46,638 bases of DNA from assembly GCA_902512325.1 (NCBI GenBank), contig CABXIT010000008.1, forward strand, positions 1 to 46,638, in the 5' to 3' direction. The translations under genes were made by a program, and so were the position numbers. Shown here piece after piece: positions 1 through 8,102 of the stretch (position 1 is its first letter; each line of letters starts with the position of its first letter). The stretch comes from an uncultured Alphaproteobacteria bacterium. GTDB taxonomy: Bacteria; Pseudomonadota; Alphaproteobacteria; HIMB59; GCA-002718135. Below the pieces are notes generated by a model. That model did no database searches and had not been told where the DNA came from. It saw only the letters and a program-made list of their open reading frames with translations.

Positions 1-750
1 GGAAGCTTTAAAGTATTTGCTCTGTATTTAAAGAAACTTAAACCAAAAGACCACATTAATGGAATAATGTTTACAAGTAATAATAGTGTTATAGCTGGTA
101 GTGTTGGCGTGCAAATGGTTTTAGGATTTTTATTGGCTCTTTTATTCGCTTCACAATTCCCTCTAAGAAAGATTCTTCTTATGTTTGTGTTAGCTCCTAT
201 GATGTTAAGTAATGTTGCTGTAGCAATTTATTTCAAATTATTTTATGAACCTGAATTTGGACTTTTAAGTCAATTTGTACAATCATTTATTACAGGCGAG
301 ATGTACGTTTTATTATCAACACCTGCTGGAGCTCTTATAGGTGTTATTTTTGCAGATGCTTGGCAATGGACACCTTTTGTTATGTTACTTGTTTTAGCTG
401 GTTTAGTAAGTGTGCCTAAACATTTATACGAAGCTGCTGAAATAGATAGGATGAGTTGGTGGAGAAAATTTACTACTATTACATTTCCATATGTAAGGAG
501 TTTACTTTTACTTGCAGTTTTATTTAGAACAATTGAAACAGTCAAAATTTTTGATTTAGTATTTATTTTAACAAATGGTGGGCCAGGAACAGCTACTGAA
601 ACTATCGGTGTTTTAGTTTATCGAACTGCCTTCCAATTTTTTAGAACAAGTAATTCAGCTGCAATGGGTTATATTTTATTGTTTGCAGTCATTGTATTAA
701 CAAGCTTATATTTGTATGTAATCAAGCAACGAGAAAGTGAAGAGATATGA
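1..750 (+). CDS. Sugar/polyol ABC transporter permease (MalF/UgpA type), 5' end cut by window
   Basis: One of the two inner-membrane permeases of a carbohydrate importer. The reading frame is open from base 1, upstream of the first ATG at 67, and the residues before that ATG read as an ordinary permease, so the gene starts outside the window and at least the first membrane helix is missing. Several hydrophobic helices are visible. The EAA loop that contacts the ATPase is present near 'YEAAEIDRMSWWRKF', which is the MalF/UgpA form. The last codons overlap the next permease by 4 nt, so the two are translationally coupled. The substrate-binding protein must lie upstream. The gene context (SDR, DhaL, DhaK) points to a polyol or ketose substrate, which is an inference. 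Confidence 0.93.
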   Translation, partial: GSFKVFALYLKKLKPKDHINGIMFTSNNSVIAGSVGVQMVLGFLLALLFASQFPLRKILLMFVLAPMMLSNVAVAIYFKLFYEPEFGLLSQFVQSFITGEMYVLLSTPAGALIGVIFADAWQWTPFVMLLVLAGLVSVPKHLYEAAEIDRMSWWRKFTTITFPYVRSLLLLAVLFRTIETVKIFDLVFILTNGGPGTATETIGVLVYRTAFQFFRTSNSAAMGYILLFAVIVLTSLYLYVIKQRESEEI

Positions 751-1610
751 AAAAAAGAGCAATAGGTCAAGCTGGCTGGCTTTGGACTTCATTAGCAAGT
801 GTTGTAGCTTTCATATATTTTTTTCCAGTTCTCTTTATAATTTTAACAGCATTTAGATCAAGAAGTGATACTCTAGCTACTCCTCCAAAATGGTTTTTTA
901 CACCCACTTTTGATAATTTTTATCACATATTTTTTAGAAGTATGGCTAACAGTACTGAGTATGTTGCAACAGGTTTTCATATGTATTTTTTTAATAGTAT
1001 TTATATTTCAGGAATGAGTGTTTTACTTGCATTATTAATTGGTACTCTAGCGGCTTATGGTTTTTCTCGGCACCCTCTTAGAGGTAATGATACCTATATG
1101 TTTATTATTTTAACTACAAGAATGTTACCACCAATAATAGTTATAGTGCCGATTTTTTTAATATTTAGAATTACAGGTTTAGCTGGAACCTACACAGGTA
1201 TTATACTTATGTACACTGCTTTTAATCTACCTTTTTCTATTTGGATGATGAAAAGTTTCTTTGATGAATTAAATACAGAAATAGAAGATGCATCAAGGAT
1301 GGACGGTGCTTCAGAAAGGTCAGTATTCTTTGGCGTTTGTATTCCTCAAGTAAAAGCGGGTTTAGCTGCAACTTCTGTTTTTGCCTTAATATTAACATGG
1401 AATGAATTCTTATTCTCACTTTTACTTACAAATAAATTAACACGAACAATGCCACCAGCAATGGCTAGGACAATTGGAGGTGAAATTAATGTAGATTACG
1501 GACTGCTTGCAGCTATGATATGCTTATTCATAATTCCAATTTTCCTAATTACGTACCTTCTTCAAAATCAACTTTTAAGAGGTGTAACCTTTGGAACAAT
1601 TAAAAAATAA
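747..1610 (+). CDS. Sugar/polyol ABC transporter permease (MalG/UgpE type)
   Basis: Second permease of the importer, 287 aa, the normal length for the MalG family. About six membrane helices are visible, the first at residues 12-38. The EAA loop reads 'EIEDASRMDGASERSVFF' near residues 176-193, followed by the typical 'LTWNEFLFSLLLT' segment. It overlaps the upstream permease by 4 nt, and its stop codon overlaps the ATPase start (TAATG), as expected for subunits made in fixed ratio. The C-terminus 'GVTFGTIKK' matches the usual 'GLTAGAVKG' ending of the family. Confidence 0.95.
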   Translation: MKKRAIGQAGWLWTSLASVVAFIYFFPVLFIILTAFRSRSDTLATPPKWFFTPTFDNFYHIFFRSMANSTEYVATGFHMYFFNSIYISGMSVLLALLIGTLAAYGFSRHPLRGNDTYMFIILTTRMLPPIIVIVPIFLIFRITGLAGTYTGIILMYTAFNLPFSIWMMKSFFDELNTEIEDASRMDGASERSVFFGVCIPQVKAGLAATSVFALILTWNEFLFSLLLTNKLTRTMPPAMARTIGGEINVDYGLLAAMICLFIIPIFLITYLLQNQLLRGVTFGTIKK

Positions 1611-2698
1611 TGGCTACTATTGAATTGCAAAATCTAACTAAAGCATTTGGTGATCTAATTGCTGTAGATAATGTTTCACTTAAAGTTGAGGAAAACGAAG
1701 TACTTTGTTTATTAGGACCTTCTGGATGTGGAAAAACAACTACACTTAGAATGGTTGCTGGTCTTGAAACAGCAACGTCTGGAGATATACTTATTGGCAA
1801 TAAAAATGTTAATAATCTTGACACGCGTGATAGAAATTTAGCAATGGCATTTCAGTTCTATGCACTTTATCCAAGTTTAACAGTAGCAGAAAATCTTGCT
1901 AACCCTCTTCATGCAGACAATTTATCAGACGAAGAAATTAAGAAAAAAATATTAGAAGTTGCAGATATTCTTCAATTACGAGAGATTGTAAACAGAAAAC
2001 CCCATCAACTAGCAGAGGGGGAAAAACAAAGAGTTGCTGTAGGACGAGCTATTATTAGAGATCCTGAGTGTTTCCTATTTGACGAACCATTAAGTAGACT
2101 TGATGTGCAATTACGAGAGCAAATGAGAGGTCAAATAAAAGAAGTTTTATCTGATTTAAAAAAAGCTACGGTTATTGTAACACACGATCAATTAGAAGCT
2201 CTTACAATGGCAACCAAAATTGCAGTTATGCGAGATGGTTTAATTGAGCAAGTCTCATCACCGCATGATATTTTTGCTAAACCAAATAATACTTTTGTGG
2301 CTGGATTTATTGGAACTCCTCAAATGAATATATTGGAATGTAATATTAATGAAATTAATTCATCAATAATTAAAATAAAAGTTTTAGATCAAGAAGTAGA
2401 AATTGATTTTAAAACTTCTTTGAATGTAAATAAAAACGATAGTTATTTTATTGGTATTAGACCAAGAAGTTTTGAAATTGTTGACAATAATACTCTAGAT
2501 AATTTTTCTGGCACAATAGAGTTAATAGAAAATATGGGGTCTGAAATTTTAGTTCATGTAAAAAATAATCATTTAACTTTTAGATCTGTCCAAAGTAGGT
2601 CACACAAGTTAAATATTGGAGATGTTATTAATTTAAAGCCAAAAAATGGGCAGGTACACCTATTTAATAAAAGTGGAGAGGTAATTAGAAATGAATAA
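1610..2698 (+). CDS. Carbohydrate ABC transporter ATP-binding protein (MalK/UgpC type)
   Basis: Cytoplasmic ATPase of the importer, 362 aa. The nucleotide-binding domain (about residues 1-235) shows Walker A 'GPSGCGKTT', a Q-loop in 'AMAFQFYALYP', Walker B 'CFLFDEPLSRLD' and the switch histidine in 'IVTHDQ'. A C-terminal TOBE/MOP regulatory region follows. The signature motif reads LAEGEKQR instead of LSGGQ(R/K)QR, so its first half is degenerate. In the glycerol-type importers of alphaproteobacteria two different ATPases form a heterodimer with one degenerate site. The partner, if any, would lie upstream of the window. It overlaps the small membrane protein gene by 8 nt. Confidence 0.93.
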   Translation: MATIELQNLTKAFGDLIAVDNVSLKVEENEVLCLLGPSGCGKTTTLRMVAGLETATSGDILIGNKNVNNLDTRDRNLAMAFQFYALYPSLTVAENLANPLHADNLSDEEIKKKILEVADILQLREIVNRKPHQLAEGEKQRVAVGRAIIRDPECFLFDEPLSRLDVQLREQMRGQIKEVLSDLKKATVIVTHDQLEALTMATKIAVMRDGLIEQVSSPHDIFAKPNNTFVAGFIGTPQMNILECNINEINSSIIKIKVLDQEVEIDFKTSLNVNKNDSYFIGIRPRSFEIVDNNTLDNFSGTIELIENMGSEILVHVKNNHLTFRSVQSRSHKLNIGDVINLKPKNGQVHLFNKSGEVIRNE

Positions 2699-2999
2699 AC
2701 CAAGTGAGGGTCTTACAAAAAAACAAGCCAAAGTAGTTGAAAGAACAATAGTTGGTTTTAGCATTCTTTCATTAGTTTTTTTATTTCAACCATTCTCCAT
2801 GACCCTATATAGTATAGGATGTATAGCAGTCGTCGTTGGAGGATTATCTTTTAACTTAGTTCCTTTATGTGTTGAGGGTGTAAAAGTTTCACAATTAATA
2901 AAAATAGGATTAATTATTTTTACTATATTAATTGTAGTAGCTATAATAGCTATAGGTTCAGGTCATTTATATGGAATCTATTTAGAGTCATCTCGTTAA
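2691..2999 (+). CDS. Small membrane protein of the ABC operon
   Basis: A 102-residue protein with three predicted membrane helices (about residues 20-38, 40-62 and 72-95) and a short polar N-terminus with 'LTKKQAKVVERT'. I do not recognise a named family. It sits inside the operon, overlapping the ATPase gene by 8 nt and preceding the SDR by 20 nt, so it is very probably co-expressed with the importer. Small uncharacterised membrane proteins are known next to glycerol and polyol ABC importers (for example in glp operons of rhizobia). Whether this one is a transporter subunit is inference. Confidence 0.8.
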   Translation: MNKPSEGLTKKQAKVVERTIVGFSILSLVFLFQPFSMTLYSIGCIAVVVGGLSFNLVPLCVEGVKVSQLIKIGLIIFTILIVVAIIAIGSGHLYGIYLESSR

Positions 3000-3019
3000 C
3001 TTAACTCAAGTAAATATAC

Positions 3020-3766
3020 ATGAAATTTTCATTCAACAAAAAAATTATTGCAATAACAGGAGCAGCTAATGGAATTGGACGAGCTGCCGCAATACTTCTT
3101 GCTACTGAGGGAGCTAAGATCATTGCAATTGATAAAGATAAAAAATCCCTTGATAAATTAAAATTAAAATTAAGAAACAAATGTATTTTAAAAAATATAA
3201 ATTGTATCAATTTAGATGATATTAAAATTAATTTAAAAGATATTAAAATTATTGATGGATTGGTTAATTGTGCAGGTATTGTTCCTCAAAATAATTTAAT
3301 GAATTGTTCTGAAGTAGAATGGAATCACACATTAAATACAAATTTAACTTCAGTATTTTATATAACGCAATATTTTATGAAGGTTTTCTTAAAAAGAAAA
3401 AAGGGCTCTATAGTAAATATATCTTCTGTTGCATCCTCTATAAAGGGAGTAAAAAGAAGATTTGCATACTCAACATCAAAAGCAGCTATTATAGGTTTAA
3501 CAAAATCAATTGCTGCAGATTATTCAAGTAAAGGTATTAGATGTAACGTTATATGCCCTGGCACTGTAGATACACCTACTTGGCGCAAAAGAGTTTTAAG
3601 TGCAAATAATCCGATTCAAACAAGAAAAGATTATAATTCTAGACAAATTATTGGACGTGTAGGTAAACCTGAAGAAATTTCAGACCTTATACTTTTTTTA
3701 TTAAGTGATAGATCGTCATTTGTTACTGGTTCAGTTTATAATATTGATGGTGGTATGAGTTTGTAA
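3020..3766 (+). CDS. Short-chain dehydrogenase/reductase, BDH2/DHRS6-like
   Basis: NAD(P)-dependent oxidoreductase of the classical SDR family, 248 aa, of usual length. It shows the cofactor motif 'TGAANGIG' (residues 10-17), 'NCAG' (a variant of NNAG), the catalytic serine in 'VNISSVASS' and the catalytic Tyr/Lys in 'YSTSKAA'. The stretch 'CNVICPGTVDTPTW' and the ending 'NIDGGMSL' resemble the BDH2/DHRS6 branch, whose bacterial relatives include 2-keto-3-deoxy-L-fuconate dehydrogenase. The Asp after beta-strand 2 ('AIDKD') favours NAD over NADP. Its stop codon overlaps the dhaL start (TAATG). It probably oxidises the imported polyol, or an intermediate, before the kinase acts; the substrate is unknown. 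Confidence 0.9.
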   Translation: MKFSFNKKIIAITGAANGIGRAAAILLATEGAKIIAIDKDKKSLDKLKLKLRNKCILKNINCINLDDIKINLKDIKIIDGLVNCAGIVPQNNLMNCSEVEWNHTLNTNLTSVFYITQYFMKVFLKRKKGSIVNISSVASSIKGVKRRFAYSTSKAAIIGLTKSIAADYSSKGIRCNVICPGTVDTPTWRKRVLSANNPIQTRKDYNSRQIIGRVGKPEEISDLILFLLSDRSSFVTGSVYNIDGGMSL

Positions 3767-4389
3767 TGAATGGAGAAAAAATATTTAATTCAATAAAAAA
3801 TATAGAAATCATTATTAAGAAACATAAGGATGAAATAGAAAAGTTAGATCAAGAAATTGGAGATGGAGATCATATTTTTAATATTTTAAGAGGTTTACAA
3901 GAAATATTAAATTTAGAAGAAGAGCTAATAGCTAAATCTCCAGATCTAATATTTAAACAGTTAGGCATGAAAATAATGACAACTGTAGGAGGCTCTTCAG
4001 GCGCATTGTTTGCCACTTTACTTATAGGAATGTCAAAAAAATATAATTCAGAATTAAGTGATTTGAATAATTTATCTCTAATGTTTTTTGAAGGAGTTGA
4101 GTCAATGAAAAAAAGAGGTAAGGCAGATATAGGTGAGAAAACAATGCTTGATGTGCTAATACCAGTTTCTTCAACTTTAAAGAATCTTAAAAATGAAGAA
4201 GATATTAGTAAAGTTGCTGAAGAAATAATCTTTGTTGCAAAAGAAGGTGTGATATCAACTAAGGATATAATTGCAACTAAAGGCAGAGCGTCTTTTTTAG
4301 GTGAAAGAGCTAAAGGACACATAGATCCTGGAGCTAGATCGTCTCAACTTGCTATTGAAGCTATTTGTAATCAGTTTATAAATAATTAA
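3766..4389 (+). CDS. dhaL: Dihydroxyacetone kinase, nucleotide-binding subunit DhaL
   Basis: 207 aa, the length of stand-alone DhaL. It carries the Mg-nucleotide-binding aspartates in 'LDQEIGDGDHIFNILRG' (residues 26-42), the phosphate-binding turn 'GGSSGALF', 'TMLDVLIPV' and the conserved C-terminal 'RASFLGERAKGHIDPGARS'. DhaL binds the nucleotide that phosphorylates a ketose held covalently by DhaK. The gene directly follows the SDR (TAATG overlap) and is one base from dhaK. No DhaM phosphotransferase gene is visible, so an ATP-dependent mode is more likely than PTS-dependent, as an inference. Related pairs also act on erythrulose and other C4 ketoses, so the true substrate is open. Confidence 0.93.
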   Translation: MNGEKIFNSIKNIEIIIKKHKDEIEKLDQEIGDGDHIFNILRGLQEILNLEEELIAKSPDLIFKQLGMKIMTTVGGSSGALFATLLIGMSKKYNSELSDLNNLSLMFFEGVESMKKRGKADIGEKTMLDVLIPVSSTLKNLKNEEDISKVAEEIIFVAKEGVISTKDIIATKGRASFLGERAKGHIDPGARSSQLAIEAICNQFINN

Positions 4390-4390
4390 T

Positions 4391-5383
4391 ATGAAAAAAT
4401 TTGTTAATGAAGTAGATAATATTTTGTCAGAAAGCCTAATTGGTTTTGGTAAAGCTCATTCGGAAATAATTAAAGTAAATTTATCTCCAGATTTTGTATT
4501 TAGAAAAAATAAACCCAACAAAGAAAAAGTGTCTATAATTTCGGGTGGCGGATCTGGACATGAACCATTACATGGAGGCTTTGTAGGTCATGGTATGTTA
4601 GATGCCGCATGTCCTGGACAAGTATTTAGTGCCCCTACACCAGATCAAATGGAAGCAGCATCTAATGAAGTTCACAATAATAAAGGTATACTTTTTATTG
4701 TTAAAAACTATTCAGGTGACATTATGAACTTTGAAATGGGCGCAGATATGATTGAACATGAAAACCAAACAGTAATAGTTAATGATGATGTGGCTGTTGA
4801 AGACTCTACATTTACTACAGGGAGAAGGGGTGTTGCTGGCACTATGATTGTAGAAAAAACTGTAGGAAGTTTAGCTGAAACAGGAGCCTCTTTAGATGAG
4901 TGTAAAAATTTTGGTGATCATGTAAATAAAATGACTGGTTCTATGGGTGTAGCATTTACAAGCTGCACTGTACCAGCTGCAGGTAAACCAACTTTTGAAT
5001 TGTCAAGTGATGAAATGGAATTTGGAGTCGGAATTCATGGAGAGCCTGGAAGAAGAAGAGAAAAAATAAAATCTGCCAATGATCTAACAAAAGAAATTCT
5101 AGAAACTATTTTAGAGGATTTAAAACCAAGCATGAATGAAGAGATTTTATTGCATGTTAATGGTTTTGGAGGAACCCCTTTAATGGAGCTTTATCTTTTA
5201 TTCGAATGTGCTCAAAAATTTCTTGAGAAGAATAATATTAAGGTATCTAGGTCAATTGTTGGAAATTATACAACATCACTTGAAATGGCTGGTGGATCTT
5301 TCACTATCACTAAACTTGATGAAAATATTATTAAACACTGGGATAGTCCAGTTCATACATCTTCTTTGAGATGGAAAATGTAA
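4391..5383 (+). CDS. dhaK: Dihydroxyacetone kinase, substrate-binding subunit DhaK
   Basis: 330 aa, normal for DhaK. It shows 'GGGSGHEPLHGGFVG' (substrate-pocket histidine), 'NYSGDIMNFEMG' (catalytic Asp), and 'GVGIHGEPG', whose histidine forms the covalent hemiaminal with the ketone substrate. The C-terminal 'SLEMAGGSFTITKLD' is also typical. It works with DhaL to make dihydroxyacetone phosphate or an analogous ketose phosphate. It is the last gene of the transporter-SDR-dhaL-dhaK operon; an 80-nt AT-rich gap separates it from dmdA. No terminator hairpin was seen in that gap, so read-through into dmdA is possible. Confidence 0.95.
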   Translation: MKKFVNEVDNILSESLIGFGKAHSEIIKVNLSPDFVFRKNKPNKEKVSIISGGGSGHEPLHGGFVGHGMLDAACPGQVFSAPTPDQMEAASNEVHNNKGILFIVKNYSGDIMNFEMGADMIEHENQTVIVNDDVAVEDSTFTTGRRGVAGTMIVEKTVGSLAETGASLDECKNFGDHVNKMTGSMGVAFTSCTVPAAGKPTFELSSDEMEFGVGIHGEPGRRREKIKSANDLTKEILETILEDLKPSMNEEILLHVNGFGGTPLMELYLLFECAQKFLEKNNIKVSRSIVGNYTTSLEMAGGSFTITKLDENIIKHWDSPVHTSSLRWKM

Positions 5384-5463
5384 TTAGTTCAATATTTTAC
5401 CTTTTAATATTTGATAGATTATCACTGAAATTTTATTGTAGACTTAATCAATCTATATAATTA

Positions 5464-6591
5464 ATGAAATCAAATAATATGAGTAAAATACAAATAGCTA
5501 AAGCAAAAAGACTTAGATCTACACCTTATACTTCAAGAATAGAGAAGCAGGGATTAACTGCATATACAACGTATAATCATATGTTGTTACCTGCGGGTTT
5601 TGAAGACACATTAGAAGATTCTTATTATCATTTAAAAGAATACGTACAGGTGTGGGATGTTGCAGCTGAAAGACAAGTTGAAATCTCTGGAGAAGATTCA
5701 TCTGAACTAGTACAATTGATAACTTGTAGAGATTTATCAAAATCAAAAGATGGGAGATGTTATTATTGTCCAATCATTGATGATCAAGCAGGATTAATTA
5801 ATGATCCAGTAGTTATTCGAATAAATAAAAATAAATGGTGGTTATCTATAGCAGATTCTGACGTAATTTTATTTGCTAAAGGAATTGCGATTGGAAAAAA
5901 TTTTAATGTTAAAATTATAGAACCTAATGTCGATATAATGGCAGTACAAGGTCCAAAATCTTTTCCGTTAATGGAAAAGATTTTTGGCACAGCTATTACG
6001 AATCTAAAATTTTTTGGATTTGATTATTTTGATTTTAGAGGTACTAAACATTTAATTGCTAGGTCAGGATGGTCAAAGCAGGGGGGCTATGAAATATATG
6101 TTGAACATACGCAATCGGGATTAGAATTATATGATCATTTATTTGAAACTGGCAAAGAATTTAATGTTAAACCTGGTTGTCCTAATTTGATAGAAAGAAT
6201 AGAAAGTGCTTTATTATCTTATGGGAACGATTTTGATTTGAATGATAATCCTCTTGAGTGTGGTTTTGATAAATATGTTAATTTAGATTCTGATGTTATT
6301 TTTTTAGGTAAAGAGAAATTAAAACAAATAAGATCAGAAGGAATTAATAAAAAACTCATGGGAGTAATGATAAATTTAGATAAAATTAATATGTCACAAT
6401 CTGTTGAATTAAAAGATAATGAAAATAATATTATAGGTGATATGCGTTCAGCTGTATTTTCTCCTACATTTAAAAAAGTAATAGGTATTGCTATGTTTAA
6501 TAAACCATATTGGGATGTAGGACTAGAATTTAATATAAATATCGAAGGAGTATCTACAAAAGGAACTATTTGTAATATTCCTTTTATCTAA
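5464..6591 (+). CDS. dmdA: Dimethylsulfoniopropionate demethylase DmdA (SAR11-like)
   Basis: Glycine-cleavage T-protein fold enzyme, 375 aa. DmdA transfers a methyl group from DMSP to tetrahydrofolate, giving methylmercaptopropionate and 5-methyl-THF. The sequence resembles the SAR11 enzyme throughout: '[17 protein letters not shown]', '[17 protein letters not shown]', '[15 protein letters not shown]', '[21 protein letters not shown]' and '[11 protein letters not shown]'. These separate it from GcvT and from dimethylglycine or sarcosine dehydrogenase domains. A second in-frame ATG lies at 5479 and could be the true start. Downstream, only 6 nt away, is an EamA-family transporter. No dmdB, dmdC or dmdD is in the window. 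Identification is from remembered family sequence, not a search. Confidence 0.9.
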   Translation: MKSNNMSKIQIAKAKRLRSTPYTSRIEKQGLTAYTTYNHMLLPAGFEDTLEDSYYHLKEYVQVWDVAAERQVEISGEDSSELVQLITCRDLSKSKDGRCYYCPIIDDQAGLINDPVVIRINKNKWWLSIADSDVILFAKGIAIGKNFNVKIIEPNVDIMAVQGPKSFPLMEKIFGTAITNLKFFGFDYFDFRGTKHLIARSGWSKQGGYEIYVEHTQSGLELYDHLFETGKEFNVKPGCPNLIERIESALLSYGNDFDLNDNPLECGFDKYVNLDSDVIFLGKEKLKQIRSEGINKKLMGVMINLDKINMSQSVELKDNENNIIGDMRSAVFSPTFKKVIGIAMFNKPYWDVGLEFNINIEGVSTKGTICNIPFI

Positions 6592-6597
6592 TTTATA

Positions 6598-7461
6598 ATG
6601 TCACTAAGAGATACTTTCTTAGCTTTGCTTGTACCTATCGTTTTAGGTTTTGGTTTTGTTATTTCAAAACCTGCAATGGAATCATTCCCCCCATTTCTTC
6701 TCAATGGTTTACGTTGGTCTTTATCAGGTTTTATTATGTTTTATTTTTTTCCTTTTCCAAAAAAACTTTTTAAAAAATTGATTATAATATCTTTTGTAGG
6801 TTGTACTCTGCAATATGGTTTAAGTTATTCTGGCTTAAATATCATTGATGGAACTTCTGCCACTCTTTTTGTGCAGGCTGAAATCCCTTTCGGTATTTTA
6901 ATTGCATTTCTTTTATTAGGTGAAAGACCTCCATTAAAAAACATTATTGGATTAATAATTGCTTTTATTGGAATTTTTATACTTTCAGGCAATCCAAATC
7001 TTGATGGAAAAATGCTTGGTGTAATATTTATTCTTTTTGCAGCTTTTCTTTGGTCTTTTGCGCAAGTTTTAGCAAAAGATGTTTCTGAAAAAATAGGCGG
7101 TTTAGCATTAACTGCTTGGCTTGGTGTTATTGCAGGTCCTCAATGCATAGTTGCTTCATATTTTATTGAAGGTAATACTCTTGACTATATTTTTAATGCT
7201 ACAACAGAAGCATGGATAATTGTTATTTATTTGGTAATTGGAATGAATGTAATAGGTTATAGTTGTTGGTATAGCGTTCTTTCTAGAAATCCAGTTAATA
7301 ATGTTATGTCTGTTTTATTATTATTTCCTATTACAGGATTATTGACATCTATATTTATTCTGAAAGAATCTCCAAATGCTTATGCTTACGTTGGTGGAGC
7401 AATAATAATATCTGGAGTAGCCTTGATATTAATTAATAAAAAATTAAAAAATCATACTTAA
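6598..7461 (+). CDS. EamA/DMT-superfamily transporter
   Basis: 287 aa with about ten membrane helices arranged as two EamA repeats, the standard DMT permease length. The first repeat contains 'GINGLRWSLSGF'-like sequence at residues 37-47 and 'LFVQAEIPFGILIAFLLLGERPP'-like sequence near 80-103 (a Glu-Arg-Pro turn after helix 4, typical of the family). The second repeat ends with 'FILKESPNAYAYVGGAIIISG'-like sequence. It starts 6 nt after dmdA, so the two are almost certainly co-transcribed. The cargo cannot be read from sequence; DMSP, a methylated sulfur product or an amino acid are all possible. Confidence 0.9.
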   Translation: MSLRDTFLALLVPIVLGFGFVISKPAMESFPPFLLNGLRWSLSGFIMFYFFPFPKKLFKKLIIISFVGCTLQYGLSYSGLNIIDGTSATLFVQAEIPFGILIAFLLLGERPPLKNIIGLIIAFIGIFILSGNPNLDGKMLGVIFILFAAFLWSFAQVLAKDVSEKIGGLALTAWLGVIAGPQCIVASYFIEGNTLDYIFNATTEAWIIVIYLVIGMNVIGYSCWYSVLSRNPVNNVMSVLLLFPITGLLTSIFILKESPNAYAYVGGAIIISGVALILINKKLKNHT

Positions 7462-7611
7462 ATTTTAATATTAGTTAATTATTAATATTTAATACTATTT
7501 ATTACATTTTATTAGTATAGATTTATTTTATGTTAAAATTTTTTACAATTTGATTTTTCTTAGTTATTATTATTTAAAATCAAGATAATATAATGAAAAG
7601 GAGGTTTTATT

Positions 7612-8025
7612 ATGGTTGAAAATTTTGGTGGAAGTATACTCTATTTAATTTTATTTTTAATACAATTATTAGGTCTTACTTTTTATTGTTATTTAATTCT
7701 ACTTAATCCAAAAACTATAATTAATGACTATCAGGTTGGTGATGCAGCAATGGCACCTATCCGATTAATTGGTTCCTTTATTTTACCAATAGTTTTAATA
7801 GGAATTTATTTATTATTTACATCTATTGAAGGTGCCTGGATATTTTTTGTTTTTGCACTAATGACATCAATCTATCAGTTACTTTATGATGTTGGATCAA
7901 GAATGGATATAATTGATAAAAATTATACTATTGTAAATAAAAACCAAGATACAATATTGTCTGTAGTCTTTATCATTATCAATATTGTTTTAATTAACGG
8001 TTTACAAGATAGAATTTTTTTATAA
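7612..8025 (+). CDS. Unknown small membrane protein, four helices
   Basis: 137 aa with four hydrophobic segments (about residues 8-30, 50-68, 70-90 and 114-130) and no recognised domain. Translation is well supported by an unusually strong Shine-Dalgarno, AAGGAGG, about eight bases before the ATG. It is a single-gene unit: 150 nt of very AT-rich sequence separates it from the EamA gene, and a clear bidirectional terminator follows it. Function unknown. Confidence 0.8.
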   Translation: MVENFGGSILYLILFLIQLLGLTFYCYLILLNPKTIINDYQVGDAAMAPIRLIGSFILPIVLIGIYLLFTSIEGAWIFFVFALMTSIYQLLYDVGSRMDIIDKNYTIVNKNQDTILSVVFIIINIVLINGLQDRIFL

Positions 8026-8041
8026 TTCAAAATACCAAAAC

Positions 8042-8070
8042 AAAAAGCTGAGAATTTTTCTCAGCTTTTT
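8042..8070. terminator. Bidirectional rho-independent terminator
   Basis: Perfect inverted repeat AAAAAGCTGAGAA / TTCTCAGCTTTTT with a 3-base loop and T-runs on both strands. It lies between the convergent ends of the membrane-protein gene (stop at 8025) and the M81-family gene (stop at 8103), so it can end transcripts from both sides. Confidence 0.9.
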
Positions 8071-8102
8071 TAATTAGAATAATTATAAATACTTACAGTA
8101 AT

